In this document: piece after piece, positions 45,813-57,344 of the stretch
Layout: each line of letters starts with the position of its first letter
Numbering within the stretch: the stretch's first letter is position 1
Origin: Gordius sp. MW1
Lineage: Eukaryota; Nematomorpha; Gordioida; Gordea; Gordiidae
Length of the DNA: 64,000 nt
Assembly: GCA_964036665.1 (NCBI GenBank)
Contig: OZ038532.1
Coordinates: 12,666,537 to 12,730,536, forward strand
Direction: 5' to 3'
Made by a program: the position numbers and the translations under genes
The notes under the pieces: model-generated
Seen by the model: the letters and a program-made list of their open reading frames with translations, nothing else
The model's database searches: none
Told to the model about the DNA's origin: nothing

Positions 45813-46367
45813 TGGATTCCCCATTTCCCCCAACCCCTCGTAAAACAGTGTATCTCATTCGATTAATTACAACATTTATTGTTAGATTTATTAACATTGT
45901 CGGATCTTTTGATCTTATATCTTATACGAGAAGTACATCTGCCTATCAGAGGCATACTCACTGAGTTACCACTTTTCTTGTAACTTTAAGTACATAGTGA
46001 GACTTTTACTTTCTATTTAATTTAAGTACGTGTGTGACTTTACCCCCCTCCCCCCGAGGCGCTTATACTTATTTATTTATTTCTCACCATATTTGATTGT
46101 TTATCAACATGAACACGCATCAGTGATTTTGATAACGCGTTTCGATTAATTATTTTAATTCTTGTGTAATTTAATTCATTATTTAGTTCTCGGATACAAA
46201 ATAAATTAGGTAAAATTCTATGTAGTAAAAAGGAGTTTAATAATTTTACCCCTCTTCCTAAATGAGAAGAGGGTGTCCCACTATTATGCAGCTCGTTCAG
46301 TATCTCCCCTTATTCCTATTCCTCATGCTTGAATCCCATCCTGAACAAATACAAAGAGTTCATCATC
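45813..46367. repeat. Direct repeat, copy 2 (possible 3' LTR)
   Basis: Partner of 44605-45159 at an offset of 1208 bp. Confidence 0.75.
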
Positions 46368-47197
46368 ATCTTGTTTTAGAATTGGAAATTAAGAATTGGA
46401 ATGAACAAAATATAAAGATTGCATCATCATGTATTTAAAAATACAATAGATATTTAATAAGACTTTGTATGCATTATGATTGATTAACAATCTTTTAAAG
46501 ATTGGTTATACTTTTAAAAGCTAATTTAGATTCTGTTGTCTAACATTAAGTGTATTAAAAATTTTATTATTAATTTATGTGATCAAAATTATTTAATTAG
46601 TTTGAGGAGTTTATGTTTTATATTATTAATGCTAAGCAATTTAATACTCTAAAAATTATAAATTAATGTACTTATCTATCATATCAATGTGTGTTCATAA
46701 AAACTCAATATAACTTTCTTTTCAATCTACAACAAATTAAATTTGATACCTTATTTTATATGTTCTTATTATTACAAAGAGATTTAGTAAGCTATATATA
46801 ATTAAATTTTTAATGATAATGATTTTTATTTTTTTATAAATTAGAGTGTAGGAGTGAAAAATATTCCCTACTTTCACTTGTTTTTTTAATGTTTATGGAT
46901 GTGTTTAGCAAGTCTATTTTAATGAATATTATCTTTCATTACTAATGATTTAAGTTAAAATCACTTATTAATATATTAGTATACAAATCATTTAATTGAA
47001 ATCAGTAAGGAACTTAAGAGTTATCTAAAAATCTCCTGCACTTTTACAGTTCCACTGAAATTAATGCTGTTACATTTAAAAAAGGAAATAGCTTGAGTAG
47101 GTTGTTACTTAATAAGTATTTATAAAACAAGAAATAAATTTTATTTATATATCAGAAATTAAATCATACACTTGTAAATACATGTATATGGATATTT
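46368..47197. other. AT-rich stretch inside the TIR-bounded element
   Basis: No gene is seen. AATAAA on minus occurs at about 47142-47155, downstream of the exon-like sequence listed next. Confidence 0.35.
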
Positions 47198-47311
47198 TCA
47201 ATTACAAATATGGGATGTGGGGTGACTAAAAGGTGAGGCTGGAGTTGGGAGAGGCTTAGGATTTTTGGGAGGAACATGTTTCCTATTTCCATCTGAGTTT
47301 AGGTAAGTGAA
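47198..47311 (-). CDS. Exon-like open frame, proline-rich, unidentified
   Basis: On minus, an acceptor-like TTTGCCAACAG precedes an open frame of 37 codons and TGA. It contains VPPKNPKPLPTPASPF, which is more proline-rich and balanced in base use than the surroundings and looks like an SH3/WW-binding tail. No upstream exon was found, and it lies within the inverted repeats of the 44130-47391 element, so it could be a captured gene piece or chance. No function is proposed. Confidence 0.25.
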   Translation of the reverse strand, partial: FTYLNSDGNRKHVPPKNPKPLPTPASPFSHPTSHICN

Positions 47312-47639
47312 CTGTTGGCAAATGCATTGATACGGTTATAGTGTAGCATTAAAATTCGGGATTATGCGCTTTCGGGATTTAGCCTAGGAACCCTCGTATC
47401 GGCTAGCCTCAGAGTAACAATCACAGACCTTCCGTTTTATAACTGAGCATGTCAGCATTATTACTAGAATTGGCTGTGTATTTAATAAGTAAATCTGATA
47501 TAAATATATAATACGTATAAAATTTTTTTTTTTATCTTTATCTAATCTTATAGTATTTCCCTGTACTTTCTGCGAATAATTTTTAACTCATAAAATGAGA
47601 ATTAAGATCGCTTCAAAAAATATAAACACATTAATGATG

Positions 47640-48362
47640 CAAGAAAATCGCAGCAAATGCTCGTGTTTGCCAGGAAATATAAGTTAGACGTGCTTTGTCT
47701 ACAACAAACTCGCATTCCACTTTCAAGAACTGATATCAGGGTTTCTTTCAGAAAAAATGCTCCGGGGGGGGGGGGGGTATTTTCAACTTCCGGGGGGGGG
47801 TAAAAATTTTTTAATTGCTAAACCATTTTGTAAAATATTTACTGATTTTTATTGGTGATATAAGTGATATATAAATAGATACATACACGCATAATTATTA
47901 AATAATTTATGACATCATGATGGAACTTGAATTCATGCTTCCTTTAATCAAAACTCTCCGGGGGGGGTATTTGAAATTGCCCGGGGGGGGGAAACTCCCC
48001 CGGGCTCCCCCCTGAAAGAAACCCTGACTGATATATATCCGGATTACAAACTTTACCACGCTGGGCGTGCCGAAAATCCAGCAACAGGGGTCTCCAAACT
48101 GATTAGCAAGCGTCTGATCGTTTCGAGTGTAAACTGGGTTAGTGACAGAACTCTAATTCTCAATCTAAAAGTGGGTTCACGCGAAATTTTAATCAAAAAT
48201 GTCTACGTCCCAACTACTTCATATAAACTACAAATAATAAAAGAATTTTTTGATGTTATCACAACGACAACAAAAGCTTTGAGTTCAAGGTCGGTGCCAA
48301 TTATAATAGGAGATCTTAACTATTCCGTTGCCCGTACGGATCACGATGACGCCCCAACTTGA
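47640..48362 (+). pseudogene. LINE endonuclease domain, split by a MITE
   Basis: Before the MITE: FARKYKLDVLCLQQTRIPLS. After it: YPDYKLYHAGRAENPATGVS...RLIVSSVNWVSDRTLILNLK, then NVYVPT and IIIGDLNYS. The GDLN motif of AP endonuclease-like domains is present. At the usual CLQETR the Glu is Gln, so one metal ligand is missing. A stop after DDAPT ends the frame early. Confidence 0.7.
47737..48026. mobile_element. hAT-like MITE in the LINE endonuclease (290 bp, exact 8-bp TSD)
   Basis: Ends CAGGGTTTCTTTCAG and CTGAAAGAAACCCTG are perfect inverted repeats. The duplication ACTGATAT is exact at 47729-47736 and 48027-48034. Four G-rich runs (CCGGGGGGGG type) and a C run lie inside the ends. Removing it restores continuous endonuclease coding, so it landed after the LINE. 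Confidence 0.9.
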
Positions 48363-49180
48363 TTGGCCATAACTCGTTAGACATTAACAACAGAAACAAA
48401 AAAATTTTAAAAAAATGGTGTAAAGAGCACAGATGGCGAAATGCTTCCACCTTTTCTCTACTTCCTAAAAATCAGTTGGCTACCTTTCGGTGGAATAACA
48501 ACTTACGCCCAAGTTAAATTGATCATTTGCTTTGTAGAACACGTCATTTTAAAGTTGTTAAAAATTTTCAAGTAATTTTCGACCCCATTACAGGAACGCG
48601 GATCACTGTGCAATCTCCGCAGAGATTGTCATAAAAGCGGCCACTCTTCGCATACCATTAGGTAGAAGCCAAATAGTAAGACCAAAAGGTACGACATGCG
48701 ATTTCAAGTTTGTAGACTCTCTACATCATAAAGTAAAAAACGCAGAATTTTCCGAGCTCACGATTAACGAACATAGTCTTAAATTATTAAAGATCTTTGC
48801 AAATGCATCTAAACAGTAAATTAGGACAAAAACATGGTTTTCGCAACAGACACTGGACCTTCTGAGGACAAGGGAGAACATATTTCTCTGCGAAAATAAT
48901 TTTCCTTTCAAATATTCATGCTTATCCGCTCTCAGTAAACGCATCAAGTCAAGATTCGACTGGATAAGATAGCATCTATCAATTCTAGGGCCGACGAGGC
49001 AGAAACAGCAGCACGTTTGAATAACAGTCATAGCTTGTTTAATATAATTAACAGTCTTAAATATAATACGCTCACAAATCGTGCATATTTCAGCATACAA
49101 TCACGCAGTGGTTCAAATGATTCGTTAAAGCAGAATAAGCTTGGGAACATCACTTTCGTTCCATTCTATCCCCCCGCCCG

Positions 49181-50340
49181 TTGGTCCCAGTCTTGAACAT
49201 TTATAAAGAGTTCATCAAAAATTTCAAAGGACCTCCGACGCTCCCGATTGATATTCTTCCATCATCCATATCAGAAATTTTTATTGCCATAAAATCGCTC
49301 AAATCACATAAAGCTGCTGATTTATCAGGCATGACTGCGGAGGCTCTTAAAGCGGACGCCCACATGTCCGGAAAACTTCTTTACCATCTTTTCTACAAAA
49401 TTTGGGGAAAAGAGGAGTTGCCAGATTCCTGGTGATTGGAGCGTCTTATTAAATTATTTAAAAAAGGAGACACCTCGGACCCGAACAATTACCGTGGGAC
49501 AATAAGCTTGGAGTCAAAGCTTTTTATTAAGGTGTTATACAATAGGTTGTACAGTCAGGTCGACTCTTCCCTCAGGCACAACCAGGCGGATTTTAGGAGG
49601 TGCTGCACAACTACGGAACATGTTGTCACACTTAGAAATATAATAGATATTTCTAGTACTAGCTAAACCCCCCTTGTTCTTGTGTTCTTGGATTTAGCTA
49701 AAGCTTTTGACTCTATCCAACACCTATATATATGGGAGTCGCTATGTTTATTGGGAACACCCAAGAAGATAATCAGAATGATCTTTCTTATATATGAAGA
49801 CATGAAGGTAGTTGTTTCTCACCTTCATCATCTATCTAACCCAAATTTAATCACGACGGGAGTCAGACAAAGCTGCCCATTGTCTCCCCTTCTTTTTATT
49901 ATAACAATGGACTTAATAATGAAAAGATCAACATTACGGTACTAAGTACTATGTTATCACCGCTGCTTTTTGCCGATGACATATGTATGGTGACAACCTC
50001 TATACAGAAGGCACAATCCATGGTGGATAGATTCTTCATTCAGGCCAATCAAGCTGGACTATTTATCAATGCCGATAAATGCGCCATGATTACACTAAAC
50101 GTTCCCTCAGATGAAGAGTTATTTATCAACAATAACCCAATTATTGTATCTCAAAAAGTTCGATACTTGGGAGTGGACACACCAGACATCTATGCCGAAG
50201 CCGATATGGATTCGAAACTGCAAAGGAGTCTTGTCAAATTTCACTCTTGTTATGCCATATGGAGATCTCGTCAGTTAACGCTTCCTACGCGTCTCAGAAT
50301 CTTCAGAGTAATGATACTTACAGTTCTTCTATGGTTGTGA
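49181..50340 (+). pseudogene. LINE reverse transcriptase, broken
   Basis: Pieces in order: IKSLKSHKAADLSGMTAEALK, LIKLFKKGDTSDPNNYRGTISL, FLDLAKAFDSIQH (catalytic Asp of motif A), TTGVRQSCPLSPLLFII (motif B; Ser replaces the usual Gly), LLFADDICMVTT (catalytic FADD). The thumb and connection end LPTRLRIFRVMILTVLLW. In-frame stops at about 49433, 49665 and 49943 separate the pieces, though they stay nearly in one frame. Confidence 0.82.
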
Positions 50341-50984
50341 ATCTTGGTCACTAAAAGAACCTAAATTGAGGAAAATCCAAGTTAACGTGAACAAAATGCT
50401 GCGTATTGTTTTTCTATCCAAACACAATTACAAATAAAAATCTTTGGATACGGTGCAAAATTCCCCCCATAAAGAATATTATTTCAACGAGGAAGTGGTT
50501 TTTTTAGCTCATCAGGTTAGAAGGGGAGGCACTAACTACTGTTTGTCTTCTCTGTTTTGGCGTTCTCCTACATTAAGGGGTCGATCATGCAATGGTAGTT
50601 GGCTTTACAAAGTATTCCGTGATATGCACTTTGGGAAAGGACTGGACCTCATTACAAACTATTATGCAGGACAGAAAATCATGGAAAGATTTCTTAGATT
50701 CCCATATAGCTCGACTTCCGCGCTAAGTTGGGTCCATTTTAGTCTATTGTTTATGATCAACGGTCATTAACACGCGTCTAAAGTACATTATAATAATATT
50801 ATGAATATATACACTGCATAATAACCAAATTTGTTACAGGAAAAATTACACACGTTAGCAATAACGTGGCCTTATGCGCCATTTGGCGTAAGAGGGAGCT
50901 CAACCTTAGATTGCACTTACTAAGCTCTTGGGCGTCTTCGGGGCAAAAATACATACATACATACAGTAACAATCACAGCCAACC

Positions 50985-51138
50985 ATCATCCAGGGCACGC
51001 AGGCCCCCCCCCCAAAGATAAAAAAATTTCAATACAAAAACTCTTGAAAATTAAAAAAAAATTATGTTTGCCCCCCACTTACTAATTGAACTTGAGCAAC
51101 TTAGGCCCCCCCCCAATCCAAAACCTGGCTATGCCCAT
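50985..51138. mobile_element. hAT-MITE-like fragment with C runs
   Basis: Left CAGGGCACGCAGGCCCC and right CCTGGCTATGCCCATG resemble the other CAGGGGCGTA elements, with C runs next to both. Flanking 8-mers do not match, so the ends may be from a composite or rearranged copy. Confidence 0.45.
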
Positions 51139-51898
51139 GAAGGCATACGCAGTAATATTATATCTAAAATGGGAAGAGTAGATTTTATCGAATTTATTGT
51201 AGTAAATTGTTTAGACACATGAACCTTGATTACATTATGTCGAAAAAAACTTATCCAGAAGGCAGGAGGGTGGGTGTCTCAAAAATTTTGGTAAAAAACT
51301 ATATATATTTAATATTTAAGGTAGGCTATAATAAAATTACATCAATACGATAATAACTTTAATATTGAGGTTGTGCTTAGAAAATGCTCAAACAGATAAA
51401 TTATCTAAAATCGCAAGATTTCAAAAAGTTCCTTTCATTTTTTCTAACCAAGATGACCTTTGTTTTGATTAGAGACCTGCAAGGGACTTTTTAGGCTTAA
51501 TCTCAGGCTCAAACGGGTTTATATTACATCCAACTAGCCACCCGGCGTTTGGTTTTAACTAGTGGCATTTGTCGCCTGGTACATAACCATTTATGCCAAA
51601 TATAAACTAAAGACTAGCGTTGTTATGCGGCGCGCCATTTTACACCCACGCCTTAATAGAAAGAAAGAGACTAAGAAGCCACACCCTTATAAAGGTCCCT
51701 CGTAAGACGCGCTTGCCTAGTGTAAGGTCCCTTTTTTTTACTAATCCCCTCCCCCATGGTCCTAAATTGTAGAAAATAGAACCGCCACATGTGCCATTTC
51801 ATTAGTCACATTAACCATCACATTGATGAAACAAATAAGGCATCAGGGTTGTACTATTTACTTTTTTTAACATAAAATAGCAACACTGTGGATAAATC

Positions 51899-52298
51899 AG
51901 TGGCGTAAATGAGGGGGGGGGGAGTAGGAATGATAAGTTTTTTGATTAATAACTAAATTAAATGGGTTAAAATATTATGGTTTAGTTACATCAAAGACTT
52001 TAAGACATAAAAACCTAGAAACATAAGAAGGATTTTTTGAAGGAGGGGGTTATAAAATTTTCATGGTTAAATTATTTTGTAACTATTTTTTTTGAAATAA
52101 AATGTATGTTGTGCTTTTACTTGTTACAGTGTGTAAAATTGACAAGGGCTTAAGAACATTATATTTTTGGAGGGGCATAACAAAAACACCAAGTTTAGAT
52201 ACAATTTATTTGATATTGTAACCCTCCCTTCCGGTTACACCCACCCCCCCCCCCCCCCCAAAAAAAAACAATTTAAACAATCCTGCGTACGCCCCTGA
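51899..52298. mobile_element. hAT-MITE-like composite
   Basis: Left end CAGTGGCGTAAATGAGGGGG and right end TGCGTACGCCCCTG belong to two variants of the same MITE group. A run of 18 C followed by A run lies at about 52242-52268. No matching target duplication, so two elements may have fused. Confidence 0.45.
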
Positions 52299-52648
52299 CT
52301 AAATTGTTATAATAAAAGTAAGTTGAATGTCCTGTCCGGTACTTAAAAAATTCTATTTTATATTAGTTTACTTACACTTATAGATAGGATAGCTTAGATT
52401 AACAAATTTGACTGCACTGCACGCACAACGACAGCACACATCGTGTTGATAATGATGACAATAACAACTAGCTAATAACACCCCCTTAGCATGTATCTAA
52501 GGGTCTATCGGGTCTCTATGAAAAAATAATAGACTACTAATGGTCGGTATTCAACACACCCACACTAATGTCTTCACCAGAAAAGGAGACTAACAGTGTG
52601 GGTGTGGCTCTTTTTCATAAGACTACAATACCCCCTCAGCACACCCTA

Positions 52649-52670
52649 GGGCGCGCTATCTAGCGCGCCC
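52649..52670. repeat. GC-rich perfect palindrome (10-bp stem)
   Basis: GGGCGCGCTA-TC-TAGCGCGCCC, a stem of ten G/C-rich pairs with a 2-base centre in otherwise AT-rich DNA. Could be a hairpin tip of a foldback element. Not a typical terminator context. Confidence 0.6.
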
Positions 52671-52903
52671 GTCACAACACTACTAAGGACAAGGATAATG
52701 ATAGGTTAAATTTATTTAACAAAGATTACATCGTTTTTATTTTTAACCATATTAAAAGATCAAAACTTTCGGGATTTACTGATTTAAAAATCACAAATTT
52801 TATGAATAAATCCGAATAGAAAATTTACATTGATTAGTTCATTATCGTAATATCTGAATAATTATGAAATTTGAAAAACATCGTAAACTTTTTGATCTAT
52901 ACA

Positions 52904-54704
52904 TCTATATATATAAAAACTCCGTTTTCCTTATCCTATAATAACTCCTAAAGTTCTCGACTGTTAGCCAGATTATTGCCTTAGCATCCTAGATGGTTTA
53001 TATATACTATTTATCGACCTGCGACAGCTGTAACCCTGTTAATTACCGCCATCTAGCGGACGAGAGATACAACGTTTCTTATACTTATTTATCGTTATGC
53101 TGCTACTTATTGTCTTAGACTCTTTTCTATTATTGCTTTGTCTTTTGTGTCTCAATTTTTTACTCAACTACCCCCGTTTATTTTTTAAATATAAGCCTGT
53201 GACAAATAAATATTCTTGATACACTAGAACATCCCCATTTTGTTATAAAGATAACGCGCGCTCTATCAAACATTCTCGTGTTTCAATCTGTTTTCGTATT
53301 TTTGGGAAATTCGGCTTATAATATTACAAGTACAAAAACAACAAATCATGCCAAAATTGTATCAGAACGTCTGCTCTACATTACACTATTCACCCCATCA
53401 AGATGAATGTTTGTTTTTTTAAAAATGCTTTTAGTTACCGTCCGCGGTCCAACGTGTTTTTAGCAGTTATAGGTGGCCAACGGCGTTGCACATTCCAATT
53501 TCCGTAGTGCATGCCAACCTATGCATTTATTATAGCAAGATAATCATTGGGTTTAGCATTAGTGACGCTTACATTCGAAACAACGTGCATCGTTTGCAAT
53601 TATATTGACTTCCTGCCCTCAGCCATGTCCTACCGATTTATAAATATACAAACATGGCAGAAGATATCGTTCATTAAAATAGCCATGCACATCCTAATAT
53701 ACACATGGATCAAATCCTACAACACTCTTACAAAACTTTAATTATTCTTGAAATTTTATGCTTACAAATTGGAAACAAAGCTTTGAATCAATTGGGTATC
53801 TGCAACAAATCGATATGCTGCTGCTCCATACGATTAGACCTACATCGTGAACAAAATAACTACCAGGGTGATGTTTTGTCTGACATGCCTCGAATGTTCT
53901 AAAAACGACGTAAAAGCCATTTACAATAAGATTTTGCTTGCTGTCAATAAAGGTTATGGAGAAGTCTTCTTCAGTTGCTCCAGGAAGAACTGGTAAAATT
54001 TCCTACTGACATTGCTCCTTGCAACTATTCGTTCCCAAAATGATATAGCCGTGGTGGCTCTAGCGTCTCCAGGAATAGCTGCCACATTGTTGCCAGTGAG
54101 AAAACAGTTCAATCAGCATTAAAATTGCCTTTAAACGTTTATTATAATGAAACTCCAACGTGCAACATTTTTATAACATCTGGAATTGGTGGAGTATTAA
54201 ACAAGTGCAAACGTATCGTTTAGGATAAACGCACAATAGCCCATAAAAATAGCTCGAAGCTCTTAATCGGTCATCGCAAGTTTTTGAGGAAACCTCAAAC
54301 CTTTTGGTAACGCAATATTATTGCTTGCATGAGATTTCAGGCAAACTTTACCGACGCTCCCCCTGCTGACGAAATCAAGGCCTGCCTAAAATATTCAATT
54401 TTGTGGCCTTATATCAATATCATCCTTCAAGTGAGATATTATCCTATAAATTTCAAGAAATTTGGAAGGGAACCTTGCCCGTTGATATATATGATTAGGA
54501 CGGATTTCTTTTCCTACAAATTTCTGCTATTTTGTTCAGTCTAAAACTGCTTTAGTTGAAAAAGTATTTCCAAATATAACGCCCATTATCATGTCCTTTG
54601 GCTCCGCCAACGGGATTTTTCGCCCCGAAGAATATAGACGTCCACGAGCTTAACAATCTCATTCTGTTGTCTGCATTTTTATACTACAGATTTTAGGTTA
54701 TAAC
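52904..54704 (+). mobile_element. Decayed Helitron, plus strand, 3' end missing
   Basis: At 52904 the sequence reads A|TCTATATATATAAAAACTCCG, the style of the 5' ends at 33947 and 29392. Helicase remnants follow at 53730-54690 in the same orientation. No hairpin plus CTAG follows. A P-like end starts at 54705, so the Helitron 3' part was lost or displaced. Confidence 0.55.
53730..54690 (+). pseudogene. Remnant of Helitron Pif1-like helicase
   Basis: Fragments in several plus frames follow the order of the Helitron helicase: LIILEILCLQIGNKALNQLG, VLSDMPRMF, KAIYNKILLAVNKGYGEVFF (before the Walker A loop, itself decayed), NDIAVVALASPGIAATLLP, ADEIKACLKYSILWPYINII, ALVEKVFPNI and NIDVHELNNLIL. 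Many stops and shifts. The order and spacing leave little doubt about origin. Confidence 0.7.
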
Positions 54705-54790
54705 CATAGACTAGATAGACTCCTCAGTCCTCACCAACGCACAAATTGTGTACCTTTTTTCCCACCATTTTGATGTGAAGATGGTAAAGT
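54705..54790. mobile_element. P-like element end, single-sided
   Basis: CATAGACTAGATAGACTCCT at 54705 followed by AATTGTGTACC and CCACCATTTTGATGTGAAG matches the left end of the P-like elements at 4392 and 39829. No right end was seen before HSP60. Confidence 0.55.
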
Positions 54791-55017
54791 GGTGATCATA
54801 TATAAATTAGTAATTTTAGCAAATTAAATAATCTTAAAAAGGTAAATAAAAATATATTGAATTGGGTAAATATCAAAAACAGCTTTTTAAAATAAATATC
54901 ATTTACACAATACATAAAAATTAAAAACTGTGATTAAAGTTTGTTTAATAATATAGCGCCATTAAATTTTGTATAATATTAATTCATTGACTTTTATCAT
55001 TATGCAGTGTTTTACAC

Positions 55018-55023
55018 TTTATT
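55018..55023 (-). promoter_or_regulatory. Likely poly(A) signal of HSP60
   Basis: AATAAA on minus, 77 bases after the HSP60 stop codon. Confidence 0.6.
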
Positions 55024-55099
55024 GGGTTAAAATAACAATACAGGTAAAAAACATGTTTAGGTTATATAACATATTGATCAAATAAAAATAGATTCTTGG

Positions 55100-57230
55100 T
55101 TACATCATTCCACCCATTCCTCCTCCACCCATGTTGCCAGCAGCATGCATAGGCTCTTCTTTTGGTATTTCAGTGACTACAACTTCAGCTGTAGTAAGAA
55201 GTGAAGCAACTCCAGCTGCATCAATAAGGGCTGTTCTAACAACCTATTATACATATAAAATTATTTTTCACCTTTAACATACTTTTGTTGGATCAACTAT
55301 CCCAGCTTTCATCATATTGACAAATTCATTAGTTAAGGCATTGTAGCCAATATCATTGTCAGATGTTAAAACTTTGTCAACAATAACAGAAGCATCTACT
55401 CCTGCATTTTTTGCAATTTGATAACAAGGCATCCTTAATGCCTTTTTAACAATGTCAATTCCAATTTGTTGATCTTTGTTTTTCGATGTAATTTTATCGA
55501 GGCAAGCTGTACTTTTAAGCAAAGCAACACCACCACCTGGTACAATACCCTCTTGTATAGCAGCCCTAGTAGCATTCAATGCATCATTAACTCTATCCTT
55601 TTTCTCATTAACTTCGACTTCACTTGAGCCACCAACCTATTAAGTTTTAAAATTATATAAAATATATTTCTTTAAACCTTAAGCATTCCCACACCATTGG
55701 CCAATTTAGCCAAACGTTCCTTTAATTTTTCCTTTTCATATTCAGATGTTATATTGTCAATTTCATCTTTTATATGATTGACTCTTCTTTCAATGTCTCC
55801 TTTATTACCTTTACCCTAATTATTTTATATCAAGGTAAATTTAATTTGATAAACAAACTATATCGTAGGATATAAATTAATATATGTATCATTGTAGGGA
55901 ATTACAAAAAATGCAATTCAGATCTTGATACAAAAAATTTAATGTTCATAAAACATACCTTTAATAATAGAGTATCATCTTTAGTAACAATGACCTCCCC
56001 AACTTTTCCAAGATCAGGTAGACTAATATCTTCTATTTTTATTAATGTTGCTTCATCACCAAAGACAATCCCACCAGTTGATATAGCCATATCATGAAGC
56101 TGATTTTTTCGATTGTCACCAAACCCTGGTGCTTTGACAGCACACACTTGAAGGCCAACTTTGAGCCTAGTTATTATTAAAGTATATTCAAAGAATATTC
56201 ACCTATTCAGAACAAGAGTTGTCAATGCTTCACCATCAATATCCTCAGCAATAATTAGGAGAGGGCGTCTTTGGGCATTGCATAATTCCAAAGCTGGGAC
56301 AATAGATTGAACATTAGAAATTTTTTTCTCGCTAAAGAGTACAAAACAATCTTGGAATTCACATTTTGCACCTACAAAAATATGTAATCATTTAATGCTA
56401 TTTTACCTTTTGTAGTATTTATAAAATAAGGAGATACATATCCCCTATCAAACTTCATTCCTTCTATCACTTCTAGCTCATCTTTCAATGTTTTTCCATC
56501 CTAAACAATAGATTTATAAAACTTACATTATTTTTACCTTGACAGTAATGACACCATCTTTCCCAACTTTTTTCATTGCTTCTGCAATAAGATCCCCTAT
56601 TTCACTATCACCATTTGCTGATATAGTTGCCACCTAAGAAATATATAAACCCATTTAAAATTAATACTTGAGCAATTTCTTCAGGAGTTTCCACTGTTTT
56701 CGACATTTTTTTGAGATTTTCAATTACATATTCAACAGCTAACATAATGCCTTTTCTAATTTCAATAGGATTAGCACCAGAACTTATTTTATCAAAGCCT
56801 TCCTTAGCTATACACCTAGCCAAAACTGTGGCAGTAGTTGTACCATCACCTGCTTCTTCATTAGTGTTGTTTGCAACATCTTGAACTAATCGGGCACCTA
56901 TGTTTTGATATTTATCTTTGAGCTCAATACCCTTAGCAACAGTAACACCATCCTTAGTAATTTTGGGTGAACCCCATGATTGTTCAAGAATTACATTCCG
57001 CCCCTATTAATTTTAAATTCCATAGTAAAAAAAAATACTTTAGGGCCCATGGTAACAGCAACACTATCTGCCAATATATCTACGCCTTTAAGCATTTCAA
57101 CGCGTGCTTCTGTTCCAAATTTAAGATCCTTAGCATAATTTCTTGAGGCATTCTTAGAAGGAGTCGCAAAATTTTTAGGTTTTGATAAGGTCTTTATAAA
57201 AGTTCTAGTGAGTGATGAAGATCGCAGCAT
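55100..57230 (-). CDS. Hsp60: Mitochondrial chaperonin HSP60, 9 exons
   Basis: Exons (minus): 57230-57039, 57003-56668, 56633-56538, 56500-56407, 56371-56203, 56166-55959, 55815-55678, 55636-55283, 55243-55100. All junctions are GT/AG with matching phases and give 576 residues (human HSP60 is 573). The first 32 or so residues are a basic, Ser/Thr-rich mitochondrial presequence. Then [19 protein letters not shown], the ATP-binding [39 protein letters not shown], the chaperonin signature [12 protein letters not shown] and the Gly/Met tail [11 protein letters not shown]. It forms ring complexes that fold imported proteins in the matrix. Introns are very short (29 to about 140 bp), and none holds a transposon, unlike the other two genes. 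No convincing heat-shock element was found in the roughly 115 bp before the LINE fragment. Confidence 0.97.
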
Positions 57231-57344
57231 TGAATTTAAAATCGGAAATTATACGATTTCAAATTATGAATTAGGTAGTATTTGGTACCTAGGAAAGAGT
57301 TAATCGTAGAATTCAATATATAATTTGTAAAATATTCTACCCAG

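Larger units (their letters stand above)
44605..46367 (+). mobile_element. Candidate miniature LTR element (direct repeats of about 555 bp)
   Basis: 44605-45159 and 45813-46367 are near-identical direct repeats 1208 bp apart, both starting TGGATTCCCCATTTCCCCC. Soon after the first (about 45193) comes ATGGTGTCAGAAG, a plausible primer-binding site. Just before the second is AAAAGGGAAGG, a plausible polypurine tract. The inner 650 bp encodes no gag or pol. An LTR-retrotransposon derivative is the best reading; a plain tandem duplication is the alternative. No clear TG...CA ends or target duplication were found. Confidence 0.5.
44130..47391. mobile_element. TIR-bounded 3.3-kb element with 11-bp direct flanks
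   Basis: The left inverted repeat (from 44134, TAGGCTAAATCCCGAA) pairs with the right (47370-47386, TTCGGGATTTAGCCTA). A second inner GCACAATCCCGAA / TTCGGGATTATGC block also pairs. CCTCGTATCGG lies outside both ends (44119-44129 and 47392-47402), a candidate 11-bp duplication, which would fit Mutator-like transposons. No transposase is readable. Inside are the direct repeats at 44605 and 45813. Confidence 0.55.
47590..50963 (+). mobile_element. Decayed LINE with (TACA)n tail
   Basis: Plus strand: an AP-type endonuclease (47640-48362), reverse transcriptase (49181-50340) and a C-terminal part (50444-50770). The 3' end is GGGGCAAAAATACATACATACATACA at 50939-50964. Gene order, endonuclease type and tetranucleotide tail identify a non-LTR retrotransposon. 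The same tail and C-terminal protein recur at 57345-58262, so the family has at least two copies here. A hAT MITE splits the endonuclease at 47737-48026. Stops and shifts make it inactive. The clade is not named with confidence. Confidence 0.85.
50964..52903. other. Intergenic stretch with MITE debris
   Basis: No gene is seen. Two hAT-MITE-like pieces (50985-51138 and 51899-52298) and a GC palindrome (52649-52670) are listed separately. Confidence 0.4.
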
